From Trichobilharzia szidati (Eukaryota; Platyhelminthes; Trematoda; Strigeidida; Schistosomatidae), in contig OX235274.1 in assembly GCA_944472155.2 (NCBI GenBank), positions 31,990,052 to 32,054,051 on the forward strand: a stretch of 64,000 nt of DNA. Reading direction: 5' to 3'. The notes under the pieces are model-generated. The model was not told the DNA's origin. It ran no database searches and saw only the letters and a list, made by a program, of their open reading frames with translations. The first letter of the stretch is position 1, and each line of letters starts with the position of its first letter. Below, piece after piece: positions 22,866 through 34,180 of this stretch. Made by a program: the position numbers and the translations under genes.

Positions 22866-24110
22866 TACATATATAATTAGCTCGCTATTTTGCTAGCCGG
22901 TCCCAAGCCCGTGTAAAGAGGGAGGGTTTGGCGAGGGGCTAGCGACTCTACCCTACAAAACCAATCAAATTGATACTCAATTTCAACGCACAATAAAAAT
23001 ATTAAAAATATAAAATACTTATTTTTCGCTCGAATCGGAGAGGCGAAATAGCACAGAGGGCTAGTGATAGCCTTCAGGAAGCCAGTCAGCCGATTTGTCT
23101 TCTCTCTTCCGATGAAAGCAAGAATAAGGATAGGGACGTGAAATGTCCGTACAATGTACGGGACTGAGAAGACCGCCCAAGACCGCCAAAAACTTGCGAA
23201 GATATGGCATAGAAGTGCTGGGTATCTGCGAGAGCAGATGGAATGGATGTGGACTATCAAAATTGTCAACTGGAGAGTCAGTAATCTACTCCAGTATAGT
23301 CACCCAGAAGACAACCACGAACACACTGAGGCAGTGAGTGGCTATCATGATGTGGACAGTGGCAGCCAAAGCCATAATGCAGTGGGAACCAATTTCATCC
23401 AGGATCGTGACAGAGAGATTACACTTGAAAGGAAGGAAGGTCACAATTATCCAATGCTACGTACATTGCTACAAACAACTCGGAACAAGAGAAGAAGGAA
23501 AATATTCATAGAAAACTACAAACAGTAATGGACAACATTCTGAATGGCAACACCAAAATCCTTATGGGTGATATGTGTGCAATTCAAACTGGAAGCAAAT
23601 AATACAGGAAGAGAACTCATTATGTGTGAAGAGGCTCTGGGCGAAATGAATGAAAACGGAGAACTCTTCGCAGACTTCTGCGCCTTCAATGACTTGGCAA
23701 TCGGAGGCAGAGTGTATAAGCACAAGGATATACAAAAAGTAACATGGATTTCTCCTGAAAGACATATCACAAATCAGATAAACTTCATCTCAATGCTGCT
23801 CAAGGAAGTTGAGAGGCAGACAGCCTACTGGACACAATATCGTGAAGGGGATCAGATGTGGGCTCAGACCATCATCCAGTTCAAGGAACCTTCAAGGTGA
23901 AGCTGAAATCCTTTAGAACAACTGGAGACAGGCTACAATTCAAGTTCAACATTCAGAAACTAAAGGACAAAACTAGACAGGATACCTTCCTTACAGTTCA
24001 GATCAGAGCAAAGTCGGATACACTACGTAGTATCACTGAGGAAATCTGCATGGAAGAACATTGGAACTCTCTTAAGGTGATGTTATATACATATATATAT
24101 ATAATACATA
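22866..24110 (+). mobile_element. LINE-B 5' half: leader and APE-type endonuclease
   Basis: The leader at 22880-23000 (CTAGCCGGTCCCAAGCCCG, AAAGAGGGAGGGTTTGGCG) is followed by MSVQCTGLRRPPKTAKNLRR and, in another frame, VRTMYGTEKTAQ. Later come IEVLGICESRW, TILMGD-like, GEMNENGELFADFCAFNDLA, VTWISPERHITNQI and GSDHH, the block order of RTE endonucleases. Frameshifts separate the blocks. The RT is absent and the element stops near a TA-rich run at 24085. Confidence 0.85.
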
Positions 24111-24177
24111 TGAGAAATTTAGCAAATAAACACGAAGTAAAACATTAAAAAAAAAGAAATTGTTATCTTTTGCATAC

Positions 24178-24292
24178 CATCACAGAAAAACATATCCCAA
24201 ATTCTTAATACAGCTGCCCAAGGTAAGGTACGTGTGTAGGCACACATGAACCATTCCAAAACAACAAGATTTGGCTCCACTGAATGTTTTTT
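24178..24292 (-). CDS. TBC1D10: TBC RabGAP gene, exon with EWFMC and WDMFF motifs
   Basis: The acceptor TTTTATAG precedes 24292 and the donor GTATGC begins at 24177. The exon starts in phase 0 and encodes 38 codons plus one base: KKHSVEPNLVV, LEWFMCAYTRTLPWAAVLR and IWDMFFCD. EWFMC-Y/F-(S/T)RTLPW and RIWDMFF-C-(E/D)G are strongly conserved in the TBC1D10/EPI64 group, where they form the late helices of the TBC domain. The final G joins GT at 4206-4205 to encode Gly. The upstream exon ends at 36727 after KFL, which also fits. Confidence 0.92.
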
Positions 24293-24569
24293 CTATAAAA
24301 TAATAATAGAAAAATAAACATATAAAAGCAGATTATATTGGAATGACACTGAAAAATTATTGTAGTGAATAAAGCAGAAGTTATAAGCAAGCAAATACTC
24401 AAATTATTCTTAAATATAAAAATCAGATATATAAAAGTATTCATCAAAGGGTGTATAGCGATTTCATTTTAGCGATTCAATTGTTCATAAAAATTCTGTT
24501 TAATAGCGCCTTAGAAAATAATGACATACAGATGGTTAAATATAAGATGATTCACCGCTAGCTTAAAGA

Positions 24570-25330
24570 TACAGAGTGTGTTGACCACTTCACCTATTCT
24601 AGGAGTCACAGCAGCTCCAAATAACTGATTGCCAAACTGCATCATTTCTGGCATATACATGATATCCGGTTGACTATCGATAAAAGGACATGTGTAGTAC
24701 TCAACAGTCCGCTTTGTGCTCCTCCTTTATGACTGTGAGACACAGCCATTAAAAGTGGATGACATGAAAAGACCGGCTGTCGTTGATCACAAGTGTTTGA
24801 GTCCCATCACCCATTTTAGGTGGTATAATATAGGATGAGTAATATTGAGGTTAGGCTTTGGGTGTTAGATAGGGAAGAGGAAAGTCAATCGATAAGGTTA
24901 TGGAACTACATCAATCGAGATGATTAGGACATGTGTTACGCATGCCATAGGAGATCCATTAGAATGGAAAAGGGCTACTGACGGCCAAGCTAAAACTTGG
25001 AATCAATCCATGGAGTATTTTAACAGTTAGGTTGAGCCACGTAGAGAGGTATATGCTGACTGCTGTGAACCTGAGGATTCTAAGAATCAATGCCTGATGA
25101 CCACTGGTGGTATGGGTCAAAATCGTTCTCACTGTCGCAGACGCATTCACTCTTTGTGACATCTCCAATCTGATAAACCGTGATGTTTTCTATTTCTGCT
25201 TATTATCAGTCTTTTCAATCTTCTCCTCTCTCTTTTATCTACCTTTGTGTACTACATGGGGTGAGGGGAGTATGGGAACTTCAACAGGTGGACTTTTGTG
25301 CGAGGTTCTATGTTGAAACCAGTCTAGCCA
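24570..25330 (+). mobile_element. LINE-A 3' half, diverged
   Basis: Starts at the HFTYL block (GACCACTTCACCTATTC), passes SIEVRLWVLD-like and HQSR*LGHVLRM-like blocks, and ends in the tail TGTGTACTACATGGGG...GTTCTATGTTGAAACC. Confidence 0.75.
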
Positions 25331-25544
25331 ATCACAATCAGACAGATGGCGAGTAAAGCTGAGGAAAATGTCATACGTAACAAATTCGATGTTTATAAAT
25401 TAGTATTTTATTACTTGATGGGTAATTTTCAAATCAATAAAAGTGCTATTGGATAGAATATAGTTTAGTGGGAATGATAATAATAATGATAATGAGTGTG
25501 ATAAATAACTTGGAAAGAGAAAGATTATAATGTCGACTATTGTA

Positions 25545-26235
25545 AAGCACAAAATAATATAATTTACAAAATACCTTGCAATGACTGTGAGTTAGGTCAA
25601 CTACATAGGTCAAACTAGTAGGTCGGGGGTAATCAGATTTTCGGAACATAAGAATTTAGTTAAGGTAAGAGTGGTTGACCCCGAGAAGATAAGGAATTTA
25701 GAAAAAAGCTCAGCAATCGCACTACATGCATTAACACACAACCACACAATAGCATGGTGGGAGAGGGTTAAGATTCTAAGGAGTAATCTATGTAGGTGGA
25801 GAGAGAGATTGATTACTGAATCCTGCCTGGTTCATTGAGTCTACAACCAACACAACACATGCAATAGAAGTGACTCAGCGCAAATACCAGAGATATGGAA
25901 GATATTATTACCACCAGTCAAATCAGAGGAGGATAATAAATAATCTTAAAATTCTATATCAATTCACGTACATCATGACATTCTAACAAGTTACTTATTT
26001 TGACTATAAAAACAATCGTCTTATTTGCCATCTGATTGTAATTGATCAGTAACACTTATTATTATCATTTCTGAAGGAAAAAGTTGTGTGAGTGACTTGA
26101 TAAGATTATGAGTAATAGTTTGTGCTCGAAAAGGTGGTCATCAGTTAATATTACTGTATAACACACTGTGTGAATTATCAAATTAAAATCTTATCCATAA
26201 TGGAGTTATGCTCTACCACAGTGCCCAAGTTTTAT
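25545..26235 (+). mobile_element. PLE-d: GIY-YIG domain and terminal module
   Basis: Reads YKIPCNDC, then with a frameshift GQTSR, RFSEHKNLVKVRVVDPEKIR and SSAIALHALTHNHTIAWWER. The terminal module at 26050-26235 (GTGCTCGAAAAGG, CATCAGTTAATATTACTG, CATAATGGAGTTATGCTC) is shared with 50265-50440, 53275-53433, 54035-54207 and 55125-55250. Confidence 0.8.
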
Positions 26236-26439
26236 GCTTATAACAAAATAATTTAAAAAAGAAAGGAAACTGATCATAAATGCCGAATGTGCACATAAAG
26301 GTGATGCGCCTCTGTCGTCCAGGAAATTGACTTGAAAGAAGCTAGAAAATCAAAACAACCGATTCAATGAAGAGACCTCCTCCTTTTAACGAATTTATTA
26401 TCAAGCTGTACCATAACAATAATAATAATAATAATCATA

Positions 26440-26555
26440 TATTGAATGCATTTAACTTTAATTTCCTTGATGTGATGTTATCAAGGAGGATTGATAGAAT
26501 CCTGAGAAGATCAATTTATAGACAGCCATCATGGAATGGTTAACAGACGAATCTT
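26440..26555 (+). mobile_element. PLE fragment, RT C-terminal block
   Basis: Reads LNAFNFNFLDVMLSRR then ILRRSIYRQPSWNG, the FLDV...RSVYRKPTW block of Penelope-like reverse transcriptases. Confidence 0.6.
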
Positions 26556-26739
26556 TACAGCTAGGTCCCCCTATTGGTCAAAAACGAAGCCTAATAGCCA
26601 ATTATTCGTTTTCTAGAGATTTTGCTTGATTGGTTGAAGGATTTCATTATGGTTCCAGGGGAAACCGTGACCAGTAGGGTACAGCAGGTTGAAAGTGAGG
26701 CAGTAACTCATCAAAGAAGTCATTGCGACGTGGTCGGGG

Positions 26740-27002
26740 TGTGGTGAGAGATGGTTGCTAGCCAAATTGGTTGACAGTAATTGAGGTCAAAGGTCAAGAT
26801 GGACAGGCGGATATAGTTAACATATAGATGAACTGACACAGCCACAAGAGGTGCAAGGTCAACTTTGTGTGAGAAACAACCAATCAACAGACTGTATTTT
26901 CTACTAACATTAACCTACAATAATGTACATAAAAATCTATAAATACGTGTTGATTTTCCGTAATAAACGTTCTGTTGCCTGGCCTTGTCTTCTGTTGTTA
27001 CA
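26740..27002 (+). mobile_element. LTR-J solo LTR with 4-base duplication
   Basis: 263 bases starting TGTGGTGAGAG and ending TGTTGTTACA, flanked by GGGG (26736-26739 and 27003-27006). TATA-like CTATAAATA lies near 26937 and AATAAA near 26962. Related LTRs are at 31889 and 62126. Gypsy-type retrotransposons are known in schistosomes; no internal region is present here. Confidence 0.8.
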
Positions 27003-27134
27003 GGGGTATGCTACGGATTGACAGAAGTTAGAATTCATGGCCTGGCCATTGGATAGGTTCCCAGTGGCTGCTTATTGGTCTGTGAGCTCATCTTGTAACC
27101 GGAAGGTCCTGGGTTCGAACCCCGTCGGCGGGCA

Positions 27135-27181
27135 TATACTGCCGAAGAGTCCTAAACTAGGACGAGACAGCTGTACAGTAC
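27135..27181 (+). ncRNA. Family D hammerhead-like fold
   Basis: Stem I ATACTG/CAGTAC, core CCGAAGA (C3 kept, U4 changed to C), stem II GTCCT...AGGAC, GAGA in place of GAAA, stem III CAG/CTG, site TA in place of TC. Predicted inactive. Confidence 0.45.
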
Positions 27182-27261
27182 TCCCAGTTGGTTTCCCAAT
27201 GGTTTTCCAACTGATGTCAGCTCATGATGAATTCGTCCAACCGAAGCCTAATAGTCCTGAT

Positions 27262-27990
27262 GATGTAGGGGAAAAACTAAATCTTTTAAGAAAAATCCTA
27301 ATGGAAATGGATTTCCGACAAGTTTTGTAGACAAGAATATACAGTTTAAACCGATGAAATTTAATTTAACGTCCGTATCTAAGGTAATGTTGTATATAAA
27401 CCTTGAATTCAAAGGTGACTTAGCTGCCGATATCCTTAAAAGAAGGATATCACAGCCTTTGAAAAGGAGGAAAAGATTCTGTAATTGATCAACTCTATGA
27501 GTGTTTACCAATTCACCTACTCCTGTGGAGCTAGGTATATCAGTCGGAGGATGCAGGTCTTGTCCAAGAAGGTGCAGGAACATTATCCTGTGTGGTCATG
27601 AAGAGGTGGAAGTGGAGTTATGAGATGCGCAATAATTGAACATCTGGTCTATTATACTGGTCACCTACCTAATTTCTACAACCTCTACCTTTAACATTAT
27701 CTGTAAGGCGAAAAAACGCGCCCAAATTATTACCTATCAGACTCATCTGTATTTGTTGAAGCTTTGGCAGTCAACACAGAAAAGCCAGACCTTTGTTTGT
27801 TCAACCACTCCTGCTTTCATGGTCAAAATCCATCTATGCTAAACTATTATAATCTCCATTACTACTTTGGCACTACTTATCTGCCGATTTGTTTATTCAA
27901 GTTTGTATATCCTTCCCTTATTGTATTGATTATTATAATTATTATTTATTTCACCTATAACCCTTTGTTTATTTAATTTAACATAATTTT
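27262..27990 (+). mobile_element. PLE-e fragment
   Basis: Frames read NLLRKILMEMDFRQVL-like, INLEFKGDLAADILKRRISQ, CRSCPRRC and a C-terminal EKPDLCLFN block, which is the RT-to-C-terminus order of PLE-f. Stops are frequent. Confidence 0.65.
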
Positions 27991-28189
27991 TGGCAATGTT
28001 GTTGTCTTATAGAAATTCTCACCATCTTAGAGAATGTTTTGATTGACTACTAATCTTATTAATTCGACACCCCCACCCCCCACCACCACCTCTAATTTTA
28101 CACACTTCACATGAACTATTTTATAAAGTACAAAAAACAATTATTTTTTGTCTCAGTTCACCACTTTCCTCTAGGACCTATTCTGGTCG

Positions 28190-28850
28190 ATATCCCTTCA
28201 AGGGTCATCTTGAACAGATGTTGACTCGGAATTTGACTTCTTAAAAGCCACGCTCGCAGAAAACGGTTACCCTAACCGATTTATTGATAGCAACATGAAA
28301 GATAAGCAGTCTAAACTGGTCACCGACACAGTTCCAAAGAAAACCATATTCATGAACTTGGAATTCAAAGGTGATCAAGCTGCAGACATGCTCAAAAATC
28401 GTCTCTCTAAATAAGTAAGTCAGTAAGACGTTCTATGCAGCAAAATTACATATGACGTTCAGTAGCCGCAAGTTGTTCTCTACCTCTGTAAAAGATAAGC
28501 TTCTCCGTCTGGTTGCCTCCATATGCATCTATCAGTTCACCTGCTTTTGTGGAGCAAGGTAAATTTGCCGTAGTCAGAGGACGCTTTCCACACGGATACG
28601 AGAACATATTCCAGCATAGTTGTACAAGGGAGAAAGGAAGTGTGTGCGAAGCTCTATTCTGGAACACCTGACCATGATTTTAAGATCATATATAGAATCC
28701 ATGCTAACTTCCCGCGTTTTCTTCTTTACAGACTTCTAAAGACAGCTGAGGCCTTGGCAATTCATGACTTTAAGCCAGACCTTTGTGTACAAAAGAAGTA
28801 TGTACAATCTCTACTTCTGATTTGGCCGTAGAGGGATAGACATTTATTTA
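28190..28850 (+). mobile_element. PLE-f fragment with GIY-YIG remnant
   Basis: Reads FLKATLAENGYPNRFIDSNM, VPKKTIFMNLEFKGDQAADM, YQFTCFCGAR (start of GIY-YIG), TRIREH and, at the C-terminus, FKPDLCVQKKYVQSL ending near 28830. It is frameshifted between blocks. Confidence 0.75.
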
Positions 28851-29034
28851 TTTTGTTTATTTAGTTATTCAATGTACTCTTCCCTTATTACTACGATTAT
28901 TATTAATATTATTATTATTCTCACTCTGAATCTTTTCTACTTGACCCACTTGACATTTTAAAGCCAAAATTATTAATTTTTATGCTACAATGGGAATTAT
29001 TAAATTATTGAACAGATGTGATTAAGTTCTGAGT

Positions 29035-30535
29035 TCAATGAAATAACCTACTATCGCATATATGTTGATGATACGCTTGTTGTTTGTAACGATATGAGTC
29101 ATGCATTCGTATTATTTGACTGTATCTTAATGAAATCCACTCAAACATTAAATTCATCATGGAATATGAACGAGTTCAATTTCCTGTACCTTAAAATGTA
29201 AGAAGAAGAAGAAATGAGGGTACGGTGGAAAAGTTCATCTACAGAAAAGAAACCTGAACCGGACAATATCTTCACCACACCAGCTTCTGTTCAATAGGTG
29301 AATTAGTAAGGACACTACTGTACGACAGAGACAGGAAGCCACGTTCGCCTAACAGTGTGGAAGAACAATTAGGCTTTGTTGCTGCGAAAAATGCGATTTA
29401 TCCAAAAGTATAGCATAGAAAAAAAGACGAGAAAACAAAACACCCAAATGTTGAAAAAGAAGAAAGTATTGATTTGTTTCAAAATAAAATTTTATCCTCT
29501 ACTTATGGTGCCCAATTTTTATCCTTATATTGATTTGTTTCCCCATTCAAAGGAGGAGGAGCAGTATCACAAAAGATTGACAAAAAGAATGAAAGGAATA
29601 ATAATAGAAAGGTGCTTCCCTGTAGCTAAAGCTCGTAACACTATAATACACCACTATATGCTCTATAAGCCAACAATTGAAACTGGATAAGTACCCTGCT
29701 GATGTCACCCCCAACTGCGTTTATACAATTACATGCACTTGTAGTAGTAATTACATTGGTAAGATAGAAAGAAGGGCTTCTATCCAGTTTTCTGAAGATA
29801 TCTCAAGAAACTTATGTCTAAAAGGAAGTAGATATTCGCAAAGTGCAATTACTAGATACCTTGTGGTGGATACGGGTCATTTTGTCAAGATTTCCAAATC
29901 CTTCAAAATATTAGACATACAAAGGACATTCAGCGAAGAGATTCTTTTCGGAGAATTCATTCACATAGCTGTACAATCGCATTTACATATAATTAGTGTG
30001 CGTGTGTATATGAGGTTTGTCAAGATTAGAAGTTTGTCAAGTTACTGACTTGACCAACGCTCAATTTGTAGTCATTTATATTACGGCATTCAACTTATTT
30101 CCTCGATTTCAGTTCTAATTTAAATGGCATTATTCTCTACCCCGCTTCTACTTAGTCTCTACCTGTAATTATATTACGTCATCTAACTTACTAACTCAAT
30201 CTTACTTTAGTTGCTGTCTGATTAACCTTGCTTTTATATTAGATCATTCTTGTATTACCTGATCAATTATCTAAATTTGACAAACCTCATATATACACAC
30301 AAATAATTATACATAAATGCGATTGTACAGCTATGTGAATGAATTCGCCGAAAAGAGTCTCTTCGCTGAACGTCTTCTCTTTTTTATATGACTCAATGAG
30401 GATTTTCAAGCTATACAAAGGACAGTAAATTTACTGCGATTCGCTGAAGCAATTGTAAACAAAATTTACAAACCAAAATTATGCATACAGAAAGAGAGTG
30501 TAATCAGTCTCTCACTACCTTAGTAACTGCATTTT
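29035..30535 (+). mobile_element. PLE-g: RT YVDDT block to C-terminus, interrupted
   Basis: YYRIYVDDTLVVCND (near 29060) is the catalytic motif of PLE reverse transcriptases. Next come a long, partly readable thumb-like region, then VYTITCTCSSNYIGKIERR (GIY-YIG, near 29720-29770) and KSFKILDIQRT. After an insertion the frame resumes as VNLLRFAEAIVN and KPKLCIQKESV, ending at about 30524. It is the most complete PLE in the window but carries stops and frameshifts. Confidence 0.8.
29929..30412. mobile_element. Fold-back insertion inside PLE-g
   Basis: Arms of about 90 bases in inverted order: TTCAGCGAAGAG...CATAGCTGTACAATCGCATT near 29929-30015 and its complement near 30276-30372. A 12-base direct repeat ATACAAAGGACA (29917-29928, 30413-30424) flanks it, and removing the insert restores the PLE reading frame across QRT/VNLLRF. 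The arms resemble PLE terminal sequences such as 57005-57065. The second flank could instead come from another PLE copy. Confidence 0.6.
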
Positions 30536-30790
30536 GATTACACTGATTAGTCATCCATATTAGTGATTTCAACCCACTGGGCAAGTTTCCAATTTTATGA
30601 ACTATAACCTTCTTGAGTTGCTGCAATAACCTACAAGATAACACTGTTTATCAGATTTTTTGTTTTGTGTCTTCTACTCCACCCTCCTCTTCTACCAACC
30701 TTTTCTATTTTAAAAGCATGTTAAATATCATTGTAACTTCAATTAAAAATCATAACTAGAAGTTAATTGGTGGATGGTGACTAGCAGTGG

Positions 30791-30836
30791 AATCCAGGAT
30801 GCGCAATTCGTCCTATTTAGGTCTCGTCAACTGGGA
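30791..30836 (-). ncRNA. Smα-like hammerhead, minus, damaged core
   Basis: Minus strand CCCAG, TTGACGAG, CCTAAATAGG, CGAAT, TGC-GCA-TC, CTGG. C3 is T and the last base of GAAA is T. Predicted inactive. Confidence 0.6.
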
Positions 30837-30879
30837 TCGAGTCTCAGTGGGAACACCATCACTCACTGTGGAGTGCAGG

Positions 30880-30930
30880 TACATCCAATGACGAGCCCCG
30901 AATGGGACGAAACGCGCGTCCTGGATTCCA
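30880..30930 (+). ncRNA. Smα-like hammerhead, plus, C3 changed
   Basis: ATCCA, then ATGACGAG (C3 to A), stem II GCCCC...GGGAC, CGAAA, CGC-GCG-TC, CTGGAT. Apart from C3 every element is present. Confidence 0.65.
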
Positions 30931-31167
30931 CTGCTAGTCATTATCCCCCGCCCCTAATTAACTTCTAAATGCATGCCAAGACATCGTCGAAGCATCTGCA
31001 CAAGAAGCCGACATGTCGACCTGAGACTGAGGACTTCGGTTCAATCAGTCGACGGGAAAATCTAAAATTGAATTAAGCAAAAATAATAACGACTATATTA
31101 TGGATGAGCAAATTTTGTAATGTTTTCTCTCCTACCATTCAAACATTGTTATTCTTTTTTATAACTA

Positions 31168-31225
31168 TTTTGCAGCTGATGAGAACCTGTGAAATACAAT
31201 GATGACGTCATCTTATACTGAAAAT
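31168..31225 (+). ncRNA. PLE-g hammerhead-like fold
   Basis: TTTTGCAG precedes CTGATGAG (full 5' core), then AACCTGT, GAAA, a near-palindromic stem III around GATGACGTCATC, the triplet ATA and CTGAAAA, which pairs with TTTTGCAG. Stem II is almost absent. It occupies the same position relative to the PLE C-terminus as 11590-11645. Confidence 0.5.
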
Positions 31226-31345
31226 TTGGCCTTTCTTTCTTTATCGCAGTTCATATTTTTTAAAATTGTAGAGCTTGACAATAAATTCCTTGAAAAAAAG
31301 TCTCTTTATTGAATCACTTGAGTTGATGATTGTTCTATATGTGTC

Positions 31346-31884
31346 TTGATGGGAATTTTGTATGAATTGGGGGAAAAAGCTGTTTGATTCAGAGTGTGCG
31401 AACGAAGACGCCGATAAAATTAAGGAGTTCTTTAACGTGCTTATAGCAAATTCAAGTAGACCGCGACAACTCCTGGTCTAAAAAATTGGAGAGTAAGGGG
31501 CACCAAAAGTGCTCGTCTTTTCATTCTTTTTACCTAAAAAGTTACACTGGCCTGAATAAACGTATTGTTAATTTAATTTCAACGCACACCAACAAATAGA
31601 TCAATTGACATTTACCATCTCTGGTAGAATTGAGATATCAATTAGAGCGCTAGTGTATGGTGTAGCAATCTGTCCTGTCCTACTCTACAACTGTAACACA
31701 AGCGTAGGATATGGAATGTCTTCCAAATTTTTTACGACAAATATCTTTCTAGTATCATACACATAAGGTAAAACCAGAAAATAGGTCACATTGACACTAT
31801 GCGTAACCTCCAGGGTTAGAAAGGTAAAAGGGAAGACTTTCCTTGACTGAGACATGCTTTCGTAGGAAAAAGGGCATGTCACTA
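31346..31884. other. Unassigned; possible retroelement coding remnant
   Basis: The plus strand at about 31376-31482 reads GKKLFDSECANEDADKIKEF then NVLIANSSRPRQLLV without a stop, but no start or family match is recognised. The rest shows nothing. Confidence 0.3.
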
Positions 31885-31888
31885 GGCT

Positions 31889-32224
31889 TGTGATGAGAGC
31901 TGGCTGCTAGCCAAATTGGTAGACAGTAATTTACGTCAATGTTTACGTCCCCAATATTGGTCGTGAAAAAAATAAGAACAAAGACTGATTCAACAACCAA
32001 CCATAGCAGACTTTGAGTAGGAGGATACAGTTAGCATATGGATGATCTGACATTCAGAAAACAGCTACAAAGAGATGAAAGATTAACTTTCAGTGAGAAG
32101 CAACCATTCAGAAGACTGTTTCCTGATAACAATAATCTATAATAATGTACATGAAAGGCTATAAATATGTGTTGATTTCCTTAATAAACGATCTGTTGCC
32201 TGGCCCTTGTCTTCCGTTGTTACA
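31889..32224 (+). mobile_element. LTR-J solo LTR
   Basis: TGTGATGAGAGCTGGCTGCT to CCGTTGTTACA, with CTATAAATATG and AATAAACG near the 3' end. The flanks (GGCT and TTTG) do not match, so its target duplication is lost or the ends are rearranged. Confidence 0.7.
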
Positions 32225-32239
32225 TTTGGTCTCACTGTC

Positions 32240-32322
32240 TAGCGACAGCCGGGATTCGAACCCCAGACCACATGCCTGGTTGGTGAGCGTTCTACCGCTG
32301 AACCCACCGACGCACACGTTCA
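32240..32322 (-). mobile_element. SINE tRNA-like head
   Basis: Minus strand TGCGTCGGTGGGTTCAGCGG, AACGCTCACC and GGGGTTCGAATCCC: a Pol III A/B-box head of the SINE-C/L type without a recognisable body. Confidence 0.6.
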
Positions 32323-32744
32323 GATACCAGTTCACTCATAGTCCTATGTCTTTTGAATGCTTTAGCAAAGCATGTTATACACTGTCAATTAATCAACCCC
32401 TAATTTTTCCAAATTTTAATCTTATCCGTGTAGGGATGTTAGATTCCGTGTGACTGACCTAGTGGAATGACGTGAATGTATTGCTTCCTTATCACCGCGA
32501 AAAAATAGGAACAATTTCACCAATTTCATACAATTAATTCCCTTTATTAAATTTTCATAAAGCAAGAACAATAAATACTATGGGTGAGTTGAATTCAATT
32601 TCATTTCGTGTGCTCTAAATCTTCTACAAACTCACTAGATTGAAAATTTAATGGGGACAAGAATGATGTAGTTCATGTCCTGATTAGACGGTGAAAAGTG
32701 TTAGAAAGATGAAAAATGTTTAAGGATAGTATAAGGATTTAATT
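32323..32744. other. No recognised feature
   Basis: AT-rich intronic sequence between a SINE head and an Smα-like repeat. Confidence 0.5.
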
Positions 32745-33035
32745 GGATTTTTGATTTTCCCGTCGATTGATTGGAACGAAGTGCTCGGTCTCAGGTTGAC
32801 GTGTCGGTTTCTTGTCCCGATGCTTCGACGATGTCTGGGCATTTAATTAGTATTTAATTGGTGGATGGTGACTAGCAGTGGAATTCAGGATGCGCATTTC
32901 GTCCCACTATTTTGGACTCGGTGGGAACATCCTCACTCACTGAGAAATGCAGGTACATCCAGCTGACGTGTCCCAAATAGGACGAAATGCGCATCCTGGA
33001 TTCCACTGCTAGTCACCATCCACAAATTAGATAGT
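32745..33035. mobile_element. Smα-like repeat, fold-back
   Basis: The minus-oriented tail and partial ribozyme (32745-32925, CCCGTCGATTGATTGG ... GTGGATGGTGACTAGCAG) turn at GGTGGGAAC into a plus-oriented unit ending with CACTGCTAGTCACCATCC. Confidence 0.8.
32955..33005 (+). ncRNA. Smα-like hammerhead, A9 changed
   Basis: ATCCAG, CTGACGTG (A9 to T), TCCCAAATAGGA, CGAAA, TGC-GCA-TC, CTGGAT. Stems I, II and III are all perfect; only A9 is altered. Confidence 0.7.
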
Positions 33036-34180
33036 ATAAGAAGACAGAATAAATAATGAAATGGTCAGTGTAAAGAAACGAGAAATTACTAAGGCAATGT
33101 GCAAGGTGAAGTCCCACAGAATCCTTCTGTATACATTAATTAGGCTTCAATCGTGAGATTGTTGTCGCTTCTGTATTTTTCCGTAATCCTCCCTCCACAT
33201 AAGCGACATGGTACGGGCTGAGGGTTATAGTCACTTCATTAGTTGTAGTACTTACTGTAAGTGCTGTGATACAGTGCTACGAACAAAACTCACGCATTTC
33301 TATACATTTCTATACCTTAAGACAACAACCCCCTGCCCCCCTACCCCCAAGATTCTAGGAAAAGATGAATATTACAACAAAGGCTAAAAATTGATTCAAA
33401 TAAGCATGTAGTGTCACCTTTTTTTCCAAATAGTAAACAATATTGAATGTGCCACAAAATAAGAGATATCACAGCATAAAACAAAGCTAAGCAGAATGAA
33501 GAGGTAGATAGGTAGATAGGTCGGTTGGTTGGTATTTTCGAACAACAAAAACAAACAAACAAACAAGAACAGAACAAATTCAAACTTTACGACTAAATAG
33601 ACTTTAAACTGTTCATTCTCTATGTATCTATCTATCTATATTTTGCTACAGTATTATAGTATTATGTACATATATATATAACATACATATATCATTCCGA
33701 ATTATACTATAAACAGATAGATGCAATTAGTCACGCAATTATATGCGTTCATAGGTTGATTTATATATGTGTGTATTAATTAATATAAAGCTTTTTAGAG
33801 ATTTTATAAGAACTTTGAATGTATAATACACGTAATTTATATTATTCGATATTATTTAACTGTACATCTAATAGAATATGTATCATTCTGCTTAATTAAT
33901 CCTATGCACACTAACTAACTACTACTCAGTCATTGTTTTTACAATATAAACTATATATATATACACACACACTAATACTAACTTGATTAATTATGTATTC
34001 AGATAAGCCTGGCTTCTAGAGCGCATACTATTCAGGTTATACATGCACACTCACACTAACAAAGTACTATTATATAACCTCTTTGATACTTATGAGAGAT
34101 AGTACCAAGAAAGTAAGTATAGTGTGCAATACGACACGATAAATACTACTACTACTACTGCTAATTGATTTGAGTAGTTC
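33036..34180. other. Intronic sequence with simple repeats
   Basis: Short TATC, CTA and AT runs. No gene and no shared repeat were recognised. Confidence 0.5.

Larger units (their letters stand above)
26640..27250 (+). mobile_element. Family D repeat interrupted by LTR-J
   Basis: D body GTGACCAGTAGGGTACAGCAGG before the LTR. After it come CGGATTGACAGAAGTTAG, B-box GGGTTCGAACCCC near 27113, the hammerhead-like fold and the tail CAGCTCATGATGAA. Confidence 0.75.
30770..31085. mobile_element. Smα-like repeat, fold-back
   Basis: The minus-oriented ribozyme block (30772-30836) joins directly to a plus-oriented unit from TCGAGTCTCAGTGGGAAC through the second ribozyme block and the tail (CATCGTCGAAGCATCTG ... 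CGACGGGAAAATCTAAAATT). Confidence 0.8.
30536..31345 (+). mobile_element. PLE-g 3' terminal region
   Basis: Non-coding region after the PLE C-terminus, interrupted by an Smα-like insertion. It ends with ATTGTAGAGCTTGAC and CTTGAAAAAAAGTCTCTTT, which resembles the PLE-a terminus. Confidence 0.6.

Noticed and set aside
29376..29690. A host protein-coding gene of about 100 residues
   Set aside because: It is the frame-shifted middle of PLE-g, between the YVDDT and GIY-YIG blocks.
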